In this document: positions 7,707 through 15,022 of the stretch, piece by piece
Layout of the letters: the number at the start of each line of letters is the position of its first letter
Position numbering within the stretch: position 1 is the stretch's first letter
Assembly (NCBI RefSeq): GCF_937967675.1
Contig: NZ_CALBSN010000121.1
Coordinates: 1-25,023, forward strand
Direction: 5' to 3'
Length of the DNA stretch: 25,023 nucleotides
DNA from: an uncultured Flavobacterium sp.
GTDB lineage: Bacteria; Bacteroidota; Bacteroidia; Flavobacteriales; Flavobacteriaceae
Made by a program: the position numbers and the translations under genes
The notes under the pieces: generated by a model
Databases searched by the model: none
The model's input: the letters and a program-made list of their open reading frames with translations, nothing else
Told to the model about the DNA's origin: nothing

Positions 7707-9137
7707 TTATTCTATTTCAGAAACACGCATCGTGTTTACCATTCCTTTTGCTACGATAGGCATTGCAGCTAAGTTGACCACCATATCACCTTTTTTCACG
7801 TATTTCTTTTCTTTACAAATTACATTGATATCGTCTACAGTGTCATCTGTACTAACCAATTTGTCATAAAAGAAAGCTCTAACGCCCCATAACAAGTTCA
7901 ATTGTGTTAAAATACGTTTGTTAGAAGTAAATACCAAAATATGTGATTTTGGTCGCCATGCCGAAATTTGGAATGCCGTATAACCTGAGTTAGTTAACGT
8001 AGTAATCGCTTTCGCATTAATGGTATCCGCCATTTGCGAAGCGTGGTAACAAATCGATTTGGTAATATAACGTTGGTTTTTTACTTGTGGCTGCGATAAC
8101 GGCACTTTAATTAATGGCGAATCTTCCACACTTTCAATAATACGTGTCATGGTTTGAATTACTTCTACAGGATAATTTCCTACTGAAGTTTCTCCTGATA
8201 ACATTACCGCATCTGCTCCATCCATTACCGAGTTCGCTACGTCGTTTACTTCAGCACGTGTTGGAGTTAAAGACGTAATCATTGTTTCCATCATTTGTGT
8301 TGCCACGATTACTGGGATACGAGCTGTTTTTGCTCTGTGAATCAATTTTTTCTGAATCAATGGTACTTCTTCTGCTGGAACTTCTACTCCTAAATCACCA
8401 CGAGCTACCATCAAACCATCACAAAATGCAACGATTTTATCAATGTTTTCAACAGCTTCTGGCTTTTCAATTTTGGCAATAATTGGAATTTTATGATCCG
8501 AATGTTCCGCAATCAAATCTTGTAAATCTTCTAAGTCTTTTGGCGTTCTTACAAACGATAATGCAATCCAATCTACATTATTCTCGATAGCAAATTTAGC
8601 ATCGCGAATATCTTTTTCCGTTAAAGCAGGAAGTGAAACTTTTGTGTTTGGTAAATTTACTCCTTTTTTCGATTTCAAAGGCCCACCTTGAACAACTACA
8701 GCTTCAACTTCAGTGTTTTTATCGGTTTTAGTTACTTCGAAAATTAATTTCCCGTCGTCTAATAAGATTCGTTCTCCAGGATTTACATCTTTTGGAAACT
8801 CTTTGTAGTTCATGTAAACACGCTCTGCCGTTCCTAAGATATCTTCTGCAGTAGTAAAGGTAATTTTGTCGCCTTTGCTTACTACTACGTCTTCTTTCAT
8901 TACACCTACACGTAATTTCGGACCTTGTAAATCGGCTAAGATGGAAGTAGTGTAACCAAACTCATCGTTTAGTTCTCTAATCATGTCAATACGAGCACTA
9001 ACATCGGTATAATCAGCGTGTGAAAAGTTAATTCGGAAGACATTAACTCCGGCATCCACCATATTTTTAAGCACTTCTTTTGTACTACAGGCAGGACCTA
9101 GCGTAGCTACAATTTTAGTTTTTTTGTTTGTCGGCAT
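7707..9137 (-). CDS. pyk: Pyruvate kinase
   Basis: The 476-residue protein has the full length of the family. It converts phosphoenolpyruvate and ADP to pyruvate and ATP in the last step of glycolysis. Visible motifs are the N-terminal KIVATLGPACS and VFRINFSHADY, the signature IIAKIEKPEAVENIDKI with the catalytic Lys, the metal-binding GLMVARGDLGVEVP, and ATQMMETM...PTRAEVNDVANSVMDGADAVMLSGETSVG. The C-terminal allosteric domain is present. It is the last gene of the minus-strand cluster, starting five bases after the IPExxxVDY gene and ending 19 bases before the shared terminator. Confidence 0.98.
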   Translation of the reverse strand: MPTNKKTKIVATLGPACSTKEVLKNMVDAGVNVFRINFSHADYTDVSARIDMIRELNDEFGYTTSILADLQGPKLRVGVMKEDVVVSKGDKITFTTAEDILGTAERVYMNYKEFPKDVNPGERILLDDGKLIFEVTKTDKNTEVEAVVVQGGPLKSKKGVNLPNTKVSLPALTEKDIRDAKFAIENNVDWIALSFVRTPKDLEDLQDLIAEHSDHKIPIIAKIEKPEAVENIDKIVAFCDGLMVARGDLGVEVPAEEVPLIQKKLIHRAKTARIPVIVATQMMETMITSLTPTRAEVNDVANSVMDGADAVMLSGETSVGNYPVEVIQTMTRIIESVEDSPLIKVPLSQPQVKNQRYITKSICYHASQMADTINAKAITTLTNSGYTAFQISAWRPKSHILVFTSNKRILTQLNLLWGVRAFFYDKLVSTDDTVDDINVICKEKKYVKKGDMVVNLAAMPIVAKGMVNTMRVSEIE

Positions 9138-9142
9138 TTTAA

Positions 9143-9616
9143 TTAAAAAATTAAATTATTTTTTGATTTTAAGTTTGTTGTGTCAACGGAATAAGCAGTG
9201 GTTACATTTTTGATTTTCAATATGGTATCGATGATTTTATCAGCATCAAAGCCATAATCGATATTTTCAATTTTAATCAAATAATCTACTTTTTTATATT
9301 CTGGAAGTAAAAAAACGGTGATATCCACTTGTTCAAAAAGAGAACTTGTTTGTTTATTTGAATTAATAATCGTGGTTTTATTTTCGATTAGGGTCCAAAT
9401 TACATCGTTCTTTTCATCATCAAAAGCGAAATTCTCAAAAGCGCTTTTTCCTTCTGGAATGGCAATTTCTATGTAGTTATCATTTTTTTGTAACTGCAAA
9501 CCTAATTCCTTATTTAAGCAATACGCCAATTTGTAATCTTCTAAAGATGAATGAATGGCAATTAACTCATAATCATCTGAAATAAAATCGTTTATTTGAA
9601 TTTTATGAATGGCCAT
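9143..9616 (-). CDS. IPExxxVDY family protein (unknown function)
   Basis: The 157-residue acidic protein carries the motif LPEYKKVDYLIKIEN (about residues 103-117), matching the motif that names the flavobacterial IPExxxVDY family, which is typically encoded between rnc and pyk. There is no signal peptide or membrane segment, so it should be cytoplasmic. Its function is unknown. The start ATG (9616) is 103 bases after the rnc stop; pyk follows after five bases. A TAATTTTG box on the minus strand (9628-9621) lies only five bases upstream of the ATG and could give a nearly leaderless transcript in addition to read-through from rnc. Confidence 0.88.
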   Translation of the reverse strand: MAIHKIQINDFISDDYELIAIHSSLEDYKLAYCLNKELGLQLQKNDNYIEIAIPEGKSAFENFAFDDEKNDVIWTLIENKTTIINSNKQTSSLFEQVDITVFLLPEYKKVDYLIKIENIDYGFDADKIIDTILKIKNVTTAYSVDTTNLKSKNNLIF

Positions 9617-9650
9617 TTTTCAAAATTAAGTCGTAAATATAAGGCTAAAA

Positions 9651-9687
9651 ATCGTTAAAAACTACCTGTTTTGCAGTTCTTAACGAT
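9651..9687 (-). promoter_or_regulatory. Long stem-loop between rnc and the next gene
   Basis: The arms ATCGTTAAAAACT (9651-9663) and AGTTCTTAACGAT (9675-9687) pair over 13 positions with a single mismatch around an 11-nt loop. On the minus-strand transcript the stem is followed by TTTTTAGCC, so it may act as a weak terminator or a processing site. It lies 33 bases past the rnc stop codon. Confidence 0.55.
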
Positions 9688-9696
9688 AATTTATAA

Positions 9697-9712
9697 ACTC
9701 AAACGTTTGAGT
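9697..9712. promoter_or_regulatory. Perfect 16-bp palindrome ACTCAAACGTTTGAGT after rnc
   Basis: This perfect inverted repeat begins eight bases after the rnc stop codon on the minus strand, next to the 13-bp stem-loop. It could be a protein-binding site or a short RNA hairpin. The role is not determined. Confidence 0.45.
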
Positions 9713-9719
9713 AGTGGAA

Positions 9720-10463
9720 TTATTTTTTCGAAATTTTTTCTTGAAAGGCAAAATAGGCTCTTTGGGCTGCTTTTTCTTCCGCTTTTTTCTTAGAAGTAGC
9801 CCTGGCTTTTGCAACAATTTTGTTGTTAATCGACAATTTCACGCTGAAATATTTTTGTCCTTCTTGTCCGTTATCTTCGATAAAATCAAAGGCGAATGGT
9901 ACTTTTTCTTTTTGACACCATTCGATGATTAAACTTTTGTAACTGATGACTTTACCTTCTAGTTTAGCAATGTCAACATACTGTTTAATGATTTTATTTT
10001 GGATAAATTTTTCGCAATAGATAAAACCTTTATCTAAGTAAATAGCACCTATAAAAGCTTCAAATAAATTGCCATGAATGTTTTCGCCAAACTGACTAGA
10101 ATTGACTTTACTTTCTACAAAACTTACTAAGTTAAAATCACGACCTAGTTCGTTCAAATGCTCTCTACTAACGATTTTTGAACGCATTTTTGTTAAATAG
10201 CCTTCATCGCCCGAAGGAACTTGGTTGTATAAATGAGCTGCGATAACACTTCCCAACATGGCATCACCAAGGAATTCTAAACGTTCATAATTAAATGGAT
10301 TTCCTTTTTCGTCAACTTTGTTAGCGGAACGATGGGTAAATGCTTTTTTGTAATATTTTAATTCATTAGGCTGAAAGCCAAGAATTTTCGTAATTTTTTC
10401 AAAAAAAATCCCGTCTTCTTGAGAACGGGAGTTTTTTCGTATTTTATTAAATAAACGACGCAT
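9720..10463 (-). CDS. rnc: Ribonuclease III
   Basis: The 247-residue protein is a double-strand-specific endoribonuclease that processes rRNA precursors and structured mRNAs. The catalytic domain carries the signature NYERLEFLGDAMLGS (about 58-72, with acidic residues Glu60, Glu63, Asp67) and the second acidic motif HGNLFEAFIGAIYLDKG. The C-terminal dsRNA-binding domain (about 165-245) ends in ARATSKKKAEEKAAQRAYF. It starts two bases after the fabF stop, so the two are co-transcribed, as is usual in flavobacteria. Confidence 0.97.
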   Translation of the reverse strand: MRRLFNKIRKNSRSQEDGIFFEKITKILGFQPNELKYYKKAFTHRSANKVDEKGNPFNYERLEFLGDAMLGSVIAAHLYNQVPSGDEGYLTKMRSKIVSREHLNELGRDFNLVSFVESKVNSSQFGENIHGNLFEAFIGAIYLDKGFIYCEKFIQNKIIKQYVDIAKLEGKVISYKSLIIEWCQKEKVPFAFDFIEDNGQEGQKYFSVKLSINNKIVAKARATSKKKAEEKAAQRAYFAFQEKISKK

Positions 10464-10465
10464 GT

Positions 10466-11719
10466 TTAGTTCTCAAATTTTTTGAATAAAACACAAGCGT
10501 TATGTCCACCAAAACCAAAAGTATTACTCATAGCTACTTTAATTTCGCGTTTTTGCGCTTTGTTTAAAGTTAAGTTTAACGATGGATCTATATTTTCGTC
10601 TACAGTGGTATGGTTAATCGTTGGAGGTACAATTCCGTTTTGCATCGCTAAGATAGAAGCAATAGCTTCAATAGCACCAGCAGCACCTAACAAGTGACCT
10701 GTCATCGATTTAGTTGAGTTAATATTGATGTTTTTAGCATGTTCACCAAAAACGGCTTTGATTGCTTTTAACTCAGCAACATCTCCAAGTGGAGTTGATG
10801 TTCCGTGAGTATTGATATGGTCTACATCTTCTGGTTTCATTCCAGCATCACGTAAACAGTTTTCCATAACAGCAATAACTCCAATTCCTTCTGGATGTGG
10901 AGCTGTTAAGTGATACGCATCTGAAGATAAACCACCACCACCTACTTCACAGTAGATTTTTGCACCACGCGCAATCGCATGTTCGTACTCTTCTAATACT
11001 AAAGCACCTGCACCTTCCCCTAAAACAAATCCATCACGAGTAGCATCAAATGGTCTTGACGCTGTTTCTGGACTTTCGTTTCTAGTCGATAAAGCTTGCA
11101 TTGAGTTAAATCCGCCCATACCTGCAATAGTTACGGCTGCTTCTGAACCACCAGAAACAATAACATCACACATTCCTAAACGGATGTAGTTGAAGGCATC
11201 TACTAAAGCATTTGCTGAAGAAGCACATGCAGATACCGTGGTATAGTTTGGTCCCATGAACCCATTTCGCATCGAAATGTGTCCAGGAGCAATATCTGCA
11301 ATCATTTTAGGAATAAAGAATGGATTAAAACGCGGTGTTCCATCACCAGCGGCATAACTCATTACTTCGTCTTGGAAAGTTTGTAAACCTCCAATCCCAG
11401 CTCCCCAAATAACTCCAACTCTATGTTTATTTACATTTTCTAAGGTAATACCAGCATCTTTGATGGCTTCATCACTTGCAACAATAGCATATTGAGCAAA
11501 CTTATCCATTCTGCGAACCTCTTTTTTGTCGATAAAATCTTCAACATTGAAGTTTTTAATTTCACAAGCAAATTTGGTTTTATGCTTTTCAGTATCGTAA
11601 TAAGTAATAGGGGCAGCGCCACTTTTTCCGTTCACAAGACCGTCCCAATATTCTTGAAGAGTATTTCCAATAGGAGTTAACGCTCCAAGACCTGTTACAA
11701 CAACACGCTTTAATTGCAT
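10466..11719 (-). CDS. fabF: 3-oxoacyl-[acyl-carrier-protein] synthase II
   Basis: This 417-residue beta-ketoacyl-ACP synthase elongates fatty acids by condensing malonyl-ACP with acyl-ACP. The catalytic Cys is in TVSACASSANAL, and the two catalytic His are in NTHGTSTPLGD and KSMTGHLLGAAGA. The C-terminus SNTFGFGGHNACVLF is typical. It starts with ATG 11719. The gene follows acpP on the same strand but after a 176-base gap holding a terminator, a promoter-like box and a palindrome, so it probably also has its own promoter. Confidence 0.98.
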   Translation of the reverse strand: MQLKRVVVTGLGALTPIGNTLQEYWDGLVNGKSGAAPITYYDTEKHKTKFACEIKNFNVEDFIDKKEVRRMDKFAQYAIVASDEAIKDAGITLENVNKHRVGVIWGAGIGGLQTFQDEVMSYAAGDGTPRFNPFFIPKMIADIAPGHISMRNGFMGPNYTTVSACASSANALVDAFNYIRLGMCDVIVSGGSEAAVTIAGMGGFNSMQALSTRNESPETASRPFDATRDGFVLGEGAGALVLEEYEHAIARGAKIYCEVGGGGLSSDAYHLTAPHPEGIGVIAVMENCLRDAGMKPEDVDHINTHGTSTPLGDVAELKAIKAVFGEHAKNININSTKSMTGHLLGAAGAIEAIASILAMQNGIVPPTINHTTVDENIDPSLNLTLNKAQKREIKVAMSNTFGFGGHNACVLFKKFEN

Positions 11720-11751
11720 ATTCTAATTTTTAAAAAATCGTTTAAACAAAT

Positions 11752-11799
11752 AATACCCGTGTTTTCTTTAGTTATAATGAATAAAGAGACAAGGGTATT
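11752..11799 (-). promoter_or_regulatory. Predicted hairpin in the fabF 5' leader
   Basis: The outer arms AATACCC (11752-11758) and GGGTATT (11793-11799) are perfect, and an inner TCTTTA / TAAAGA pair nests inside them. The element lies about 33 bases upstream of the fabF ATG in the predicted leader RNA. A regulatory role is possible but undetermined. Confidence 0.4.
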
Positions 11800-11810
11800 T
11801 CAATATATTG

Positions 11811-11833
11811 TGATTGAAATTCAATCAAAAATA
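11811..11833 (-). promoter_or_regulatory. Candidate fabF promoter with overlapping palindromic operator
   Basis: On the minus strand a TATTTTTG box (11833-11826) matches TAnnTTTG. Overlapping its downstream edge, where transcription would start, is the palindrome TGATTGAAATTCAATCA (11811-11827; 8-bp arms around one base). Such a position suits a repressor of fatty-acid synthesis genes. The regulator is not known from this sequence. Confidence 0.5.
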
Positions 11834-11854
11834 GTCTAATTTTTTTAAAATAAT

Positions 11855-11884
11855 AAAAACCCGCATGCAAAAAATGCACACGGG
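11855..11884 (-). terminator. Terminator after acpP
   Basis: The 10-bp stem (arms 11860-11869 and 11875-11884, with two G-T wobbles) has a 5-nt loop. It is followed on the minus strand by T5 and further T-rich sequence, 12 bases after the acpP stop. It explains how acpP can be made in excess over fabF. Confidence 0.8.
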
Positions 11885-11895
11885 TGTTTTATTTA

Positions 11896-12132
11896 TTATT
11901 TTTTAGCTTCTTCGATGTAAGAAATAGCTTGACCTACAGTAGCAATGTTTTCAGCTTGGTCGTCTGGAATTTGAATATCAAATTCTTTTTCGAACTCCAT
12001 AATAAGCTCAACAGTGTCTAATGAATCAGCTCCTAAATCATTTGTGAAGCTTGCTTCTGTTACAACTTCGTTTTCGTCAACACCTAATTTGTCTACGATA
12101 ATCGCTTTTACTCTTGATGCAATGTCTGACAT
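11896..12132 (-). CDS. acpP: Acyl carrier protein
   Basis: This is a 78-residue acidic four-helix protein. The phosphopantetheine attachment site is Ser37 in GADSLDTVEL, followed by the classic helix IMEFEKEFDIQIPD. It carries growing acyl chains as thioesters for FabF and the other fatty-acid enzymes. A TATTTTTG box on the minus strand at 12169-12162, about 30 bases upstream of the ATG, is the likely promoter. It is divergent from purN. Confidence 0.98.
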   Translation of the reverse strand: MSDIASRVKAIIVDKLGVDENEVVTEASFTNDLGADSLDTVELIMEFEKEFDIQIPDDQAENIATVGQAISYIEEAKK

Positions 12133-12161
12133 AATCTTTAATTTTTAATTTAATTTGTTGG

Positions 12162-12169
12162 CAAAAATA
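12162..12169 (-). promoter_or_regulatory. Candidate acpP -7 box
   Basis: TATTTTTG on the minus strand matches TAnnTTTG and lies 30 bases upstream of the acpP start. No clear -33 TTTG could be assigned. Confidence 0.5.
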
Positions 12170-12305
12170 AAAAACTTTATTTTAAAACCACCTTTTTGTT
12201 ACTAAATGTGACCACGAAAATAAAAAAAAATATTCACAAAGGCTTCTTTTTTTTATTTTTTACCAATAATTATTCTTTTTTTTGTGGGAAGAAATCCATA
12301 CTAAA

Positions 12306-12869
12306 ATGAAGAATATTGTGCTTTTTGCTTCCGGAAGTGGATCCAATGCAGAAGAAATAATTAAGTTTTTTAAAAATAGCGAAATTGGAAAAGTAGTTGC
12401 CATTTTTTCTAACAAGGCTGAAGCCAAAGTGTTAGATCGCGCAAAAAATCATAACATTCCTTCAGTTGTTTTTAATAAAACGCAGTTAAATGAAGGTTTT
12501 GTGTTGGAACAATTGCATTCATTTCAGCCTGATTTAATTGTTTTAGCTGGATTTCTACTAAAATTTCCTGAATCCATACTAAAAGAATACCCTAAAGTAA
12601 TCAATATTCATCCTGCTTTATTGCCAAAATATGGCGGAAAAGGCATGTATGGCATGAATGTGCATCAAGCGGTTTTAGAAAATAAAGAAAAAGAAACCGG
12701 AATCACCATACATTATGTAAACGAACATTACGATGAAGGCGAGTTCATTTTTCAAAAATCAGTAAACATCGAAGATTGCAAAACTGCGGAAGAAATTGCA
12801 AATAAAGTCCACGAATTAGAACATCAATATTTTCCTGAAGTAATAGGAAAGCTAATCACCAATCACTAA
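12306..12869 (+). CDS. purN: Phosphoribosylglycinamide formyltransferase
   Basis: This 187-residue enzyme transfers a formyl group from 10-formyltetrahydrofolate to GAR in purine synthesis. Visible are the N-terminal phosphate-binding segment FASGSGSNAEEII, the folate/catalytic segment NIHPALLPKYGGKGMYG (Asn and His catalytic) and GITIHYVNEHYDEGEFIFQ with the conserved Asp. ATG 12306 is chosen because it starts the first beta strand (MKNIVLFASGSGSN); an upstream TTG at 12282 would add eight unlikely residues. rnhA begins 11 bases after its stop, so they are probably co-transcribed. Confidence 0.96.
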   Translation: MKNIVLFASGSGSNAEEIIKFFKNSEIGKVVAIFSNKAEAKVLDRAKNHNIPSVVFNKTQLNEGFVLEQLHSFQPDLIVLAGFLLKFPESILKEYPKVINIHPALLPKYGGKGMYGMNVHQAVLENKEKETGITIHYVNEHYDEGEFIFQKSVNIEDCKTAEEIANKVHELEHQYFPEVIGKLITNH

Positions 12870-12880
12870 TTACTATTCAC

Positions 12881-13360
12881 TTGAGTCACGAAGTCCACAT
12901 ATACACAGACGGCGCTGCCAAGGGAAATCCTGGACCGGCTGGCTATGGCGTGGTCATGGAAATGGTGGGAACTCCGTATAAAAAAGAATTTTACGAAGGT
13001 TTTCGATTGTCTACCAATAATAGAATGGAATTATTAGCGGTAATTGTAGGTTTAGAAAAACTTAAAAACCCAAAAACCAAAGTTTTAGTGGTTTCCGATT
13101 CGAAATATGTGGTGGATGCTGTGGAAAAACGTTGGGTATTTCAGTGGGAAAAAATCAACTTCAAAGCCAAAAAAAATCCCGATTTATGGATGCGTTTCTT
13201 AAAAGTGTATCGAAAACACCAAGTCGATTTTCAATGGATTAAAGGACACAACAATCATCCTCAAAACGAACGTTGCGATGAGTTAGCCGTTATGGCATCG
13301 CAACAAGAGAAATTATCTATTGACGAGTTTTACGAAAGAGAAGAAGGGAAGTTGTTGTAG
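12881..13360 (+). CDS. rnhA: Ribonuclease HI
   Basis: The 159-residue enzyme degrades the RNA strand of RNA:DNA hybrids. The catalytic carboxylates are Asp10 (HIYTDGAAKGNPGP), Glu50 (TNNRMELLAV), Asp73 (VSDSKYVVDA) and Asp133 (ERCDELAVM), with His123 in the KGHNNHP loop. The start is TTG at 12881: no ATG lies in frame nearby, and the family begins a few residues before the YTDG motif. The last 72 nt (13289-13360) recur in a diverged form at 14682-14753, beyond the ATPase gene, marking this 3' end as a recombination site. Confidence 0.95.
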   Translation: MSHEVHIYTDGAAKGNPGPAGYGVVMEMVGTPYKKEFYEGFRLSTNNRMELLAVIVGLEKLKNPKTKVLVVSDSKYVVDAVEKRWVFQWEKINFKAKKNPDLWMRFLKVYRKHQVDFQWIKGHNNHPQNERCDELAVMASQQEKLSIDEFYEREEGKLL

Positions 13361-13369
13361 GATTTTGTG

Positions 13370-13484
13370 TTTTCAAAATACAATTACCTGCATTTTCAAA
13401 ATACAAGTATTTGCATTTTCAAAATACAAGTATCTGCATTTTCAAAATGAAAATGTATTCATTTTCAAAATAAGTTCTATATTT
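13370..13484 (+). repeat. Five 23-bp tandem repeats upstream of the ATPase gene
   Basis: Five consecutive units of exactly 23 bp begin at 13370, 13393, 13416, 13439 and 13462. Each opens with TTTTCAAAAT; units 1-3 continue ACAAnTAnnTGCA and units 4-5 diverge. With the preceding A, units 2-5 form the palindrome ATTTTCAAAAT (5-bp arms around C). The last unit runs into the TATATTTG promoter box. The constant 23-bp period and the position against a promoter suggest an iterated protein-binding site. Confidence 0.85.
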
Positions 13485-13485
13485 G
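13478..13485 (+). promoter_or_regulatory. -7 promoter box TATATTTG of the ATPase gene
   Basis: A perfect TAnnTTTG match lies 18 bases before ATG 13504 and overlaps the last 23-bp repeat. The -33 region also falls in the last repeat, so a protein bound there would be expected to affect transcription. Confidence 0.65.
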
Positions 13486-13503
13486 TACTTTAAAATGTTA
13501 ATT

Positions 13504-14661
13504 ATGAGTGAAAATAGAGCAATTAAATCGCAAATGGATGTTTATAAAAATAAATATCCTATTTTAGCTTTAACAGGTCCGCGGCAATCTGGCAAAACGA
13601 CCTTTTTAAAAACTCATTTTTCGGATTATGAGTATGTGAATTTAGAAAATTTAGATGTCAGAAAATTTGCTGAAGATGATCCAAACGGATTTTTAAAACA
13701 ATACGGTAAGTATGTGATTTTTGATGAAGCACAACGTGTTCCTCAGTTGTTTTCTTATTTGCAAACAAAAGTAGATGAAGATAAAATTATGGGACAATAC
13801 ATTTTGTCTGGTTCTCAGAATTTTCATTTAATGCAAAATATTACTCAAAGTTTAGCGGGGAGAGTTGCTTTATTTAAATTGTTGCCATTTGATGTTTCAG
13901 AAATGGACGCTGCTAATTGGTTAAATGAGGATTATGCCGTTAATCTTCAAAAAGGATTTTATCCTGCAATCTATGATAGAGATATTCCATCAAAAGTTTT
14001 TTATTCTAATTATATACAAACGTATGTTGAACGTGATTTGTCGGAACTCATTCATGTAAAAGATTTAAAGCAATTTAGAAATTTTATTTCACTATGTGCG
14101 GCAAGAGCAGGTCAATTGCTCAATCTAAATTCATTGGCAAATGAATGTGGAATTTCACAACCTACTGCTAAGTCATGGGTTTCGGTTTTAGAAAGTAGTT
14201 ATATAGTATATCAATTACAACCTTATTTTTCAAATTTCAACAAACGTGTTACCAAAAGCTCAAAATTATATTTTTACGATACAGGTTTATTGTGTTATTT
14301 GCTAAAATTAAATGAAGCGGAAAGTGTAAAATTAAGTGCTTTTAAAGGGAGTTTGTTTGAAAATTATGTTATAAATGAATATCTAAAAATAAACTATCAT
14401 TATAATTTACTTTTAGATTTATGGTTTTGGCGCGATGCAGAAGGACATGAAGTAGATTTAATATGGCAAAACTCCGAGCTTTTAAATTTAGTAGAAATTA
14501 AAGCATCAGAAACCATAATGCCCGAAATGTTCAAAGGATTAAGTTATTTTGAAAAACTAAAACCTGAACTGATCAAAACTAAATCAGTGGTTCATACAGG
14601 ATTATTTAATCAAGAGAGAACTTTAGGAAAGATTATGAGTTGGAAAGAAATAAATTTATAA
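13504..14661 (+). CDS. AAA ATPase with DUF4143 C-terminal domain
   Basis: This is a protein of about 385 residues. Walker A is GPRQSGKTT (25-33), Walker B is VIFDEAQ (71-77), and a sensor-like SGSQN follows at 102-106. The C-terminal DUF4143 part contains KLYFYDTGLLCYLL, FENYVINEYLK, and the pair EVDLIW ... LVEIKAS, which has the D...E-x-K spacing of a PD-(D/E)xK nuclease fold. These ATPases are abundant accessory genes in bacteria and archaea; their biological role is unsettled. The TTG at 13483 lies inside the promoter box, so ATG 13504 (or 13495) is the start. The gene is bracketed by the 23-bp repeat array and a second copy of the rnhA 3' end, indicating it arrived as a cassette. Confidence 0.9.
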   Translation: MSENRAIKSQMDVYKNKYPILALTGPRQSGKTTFLKTHFSDYEYVNLENLDVRKFAEDDPNGFLKQYGKYVIFDEAQRVPQLFSYLQTKVDEDKIMGQYILSGSQNFHLMQNITQSLAGRVALFKLLPFDVSEMDAANWLNEDYAVNLQKGFYPAIYDRDIPSKVFYSNYIQTYVERDLSELIHVKDLKQFRNFISLCAARAGQLLNLNSLANECGISQPTAKSWVSVLESSYIVYQLQPYFSNFNKRVTKSSKLYFYDTGLLCYLLKLNEAESVKLSAFKGSLFENYVINEYLKINYHYNLLLDLWFWRDAEGHEVDLIWQNSELLNLVEIKASETIMPEMFKGLSYFEKLKPELIKTKSVVHTGLFNQERTLGKIMSWKEINL

Positions 14662-14681
14662 TTCATTAGAAATAAGAGTTT

Positions 14682-14753
14682 GTTATGGCATCACAACAAA
14701 CCAACTTATCGGTTGATGAGTTTTACGAGAGAGAAGAAGGGAAGTTGTTTTGA
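14682..14753 (+). pseudogene. Duplicated 3'-end remnant of rnhA
   Basis: These 72 nt align without gaps to the last 72 nt of rnhA (13289-13360) at about 83% identity by eye (12 differences). The reading frame is kept: ATG 14685 would give MASQQTNLSVDEFYEREEGK plus two residues, against MASQQEKLSIDEFYEREEGK in rnhA. Several differences are synonymous, so the copy diverged as part of a functional gene, presumably a related rnhA allele. It marks one junction of the ATPase cassette. Confidence 0.85.
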
Positions 14754-14800
14754 TTTCATTTTTTTTTGTATTTTTACTGTAATTATTAATTCTACTTGTT

Positions 14801-15019
14801 ATGACTGCAACAACATTAAAATATGTAAATGATAAATTGAAAAATTTACCCGACAGCTTAATTGAAGAAGTGGAAAATTACATAGATTTTTTAGCTTACA
14901 AATATGCTCAAGAAGAAAATTCAGTTCCACAATGGCACAAGGATGAAGTTTCAAAGCGAATAAAATTAAACAACAAGCCTGTTGACGCATTTGAAATGAT
15001 TGATAATTTGGAAAGCTAA
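14801..15019 (+). CDS. Probable antitoxin of a type II toxin-antitoxin pair
   Basis: The 72-residue protein has a helical N-terminal part, LKYVNDKLKNLPDSLIEEVENYIDFLAYKYAQ, resembling DUF2281-like and related antitoxin helices. A charged C-terminal tail (SKRIKLNNKPVDAFEMIDNLES) could wrap around the toxin. No clear DNA-binding fold can be assigned by eye. It starts at ATG 14801, 47 bases after the rnhA remnant. The toxin gene follows three bases after its stop, the usual antitoxin-first order. The call rests mainly on size and this coupling. Confidence 0.75.
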   Translation: MTATTLKYVNDKLKNLPDSLIEEVENYIDFLAYKYAQEENSVPQWHKDEVSKRIKLNNKPVDAFEMIDNLES

Positions 15020-15022
15020 TTA

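Noticed and set aside
12881..13360. Integrase attachment site at the rnhA 3' end
   Set aside because: No integrase or tRNA gene lies nearby and the repeats are only about 83% identical, so a recent site-specific integration is not supported; kept as a recombination scar.
13370..13484. The 23-bp tandem array as a CRISPR array
   Set aside because: The constant part is about 10-11 nt and the intervening 12-13 nt are largely shared among units 1-3. CRISPR repeats and spacers are longer and spacers are unique; no cas genes are present.
13483..13503. TTG 13483 as start of the ATPase gene
   Set aside because: It falls inside the TATATTTG promoter box and would place the start upstream of the expected transcription start; ATG 13504 (or 13495) fits.
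14682..14753. A separate 22-residue gene after the ATPase
   Set aside because: It is the C-terminal end of rnhA in diverged form; the ATG is an internal Met codon of that gene.
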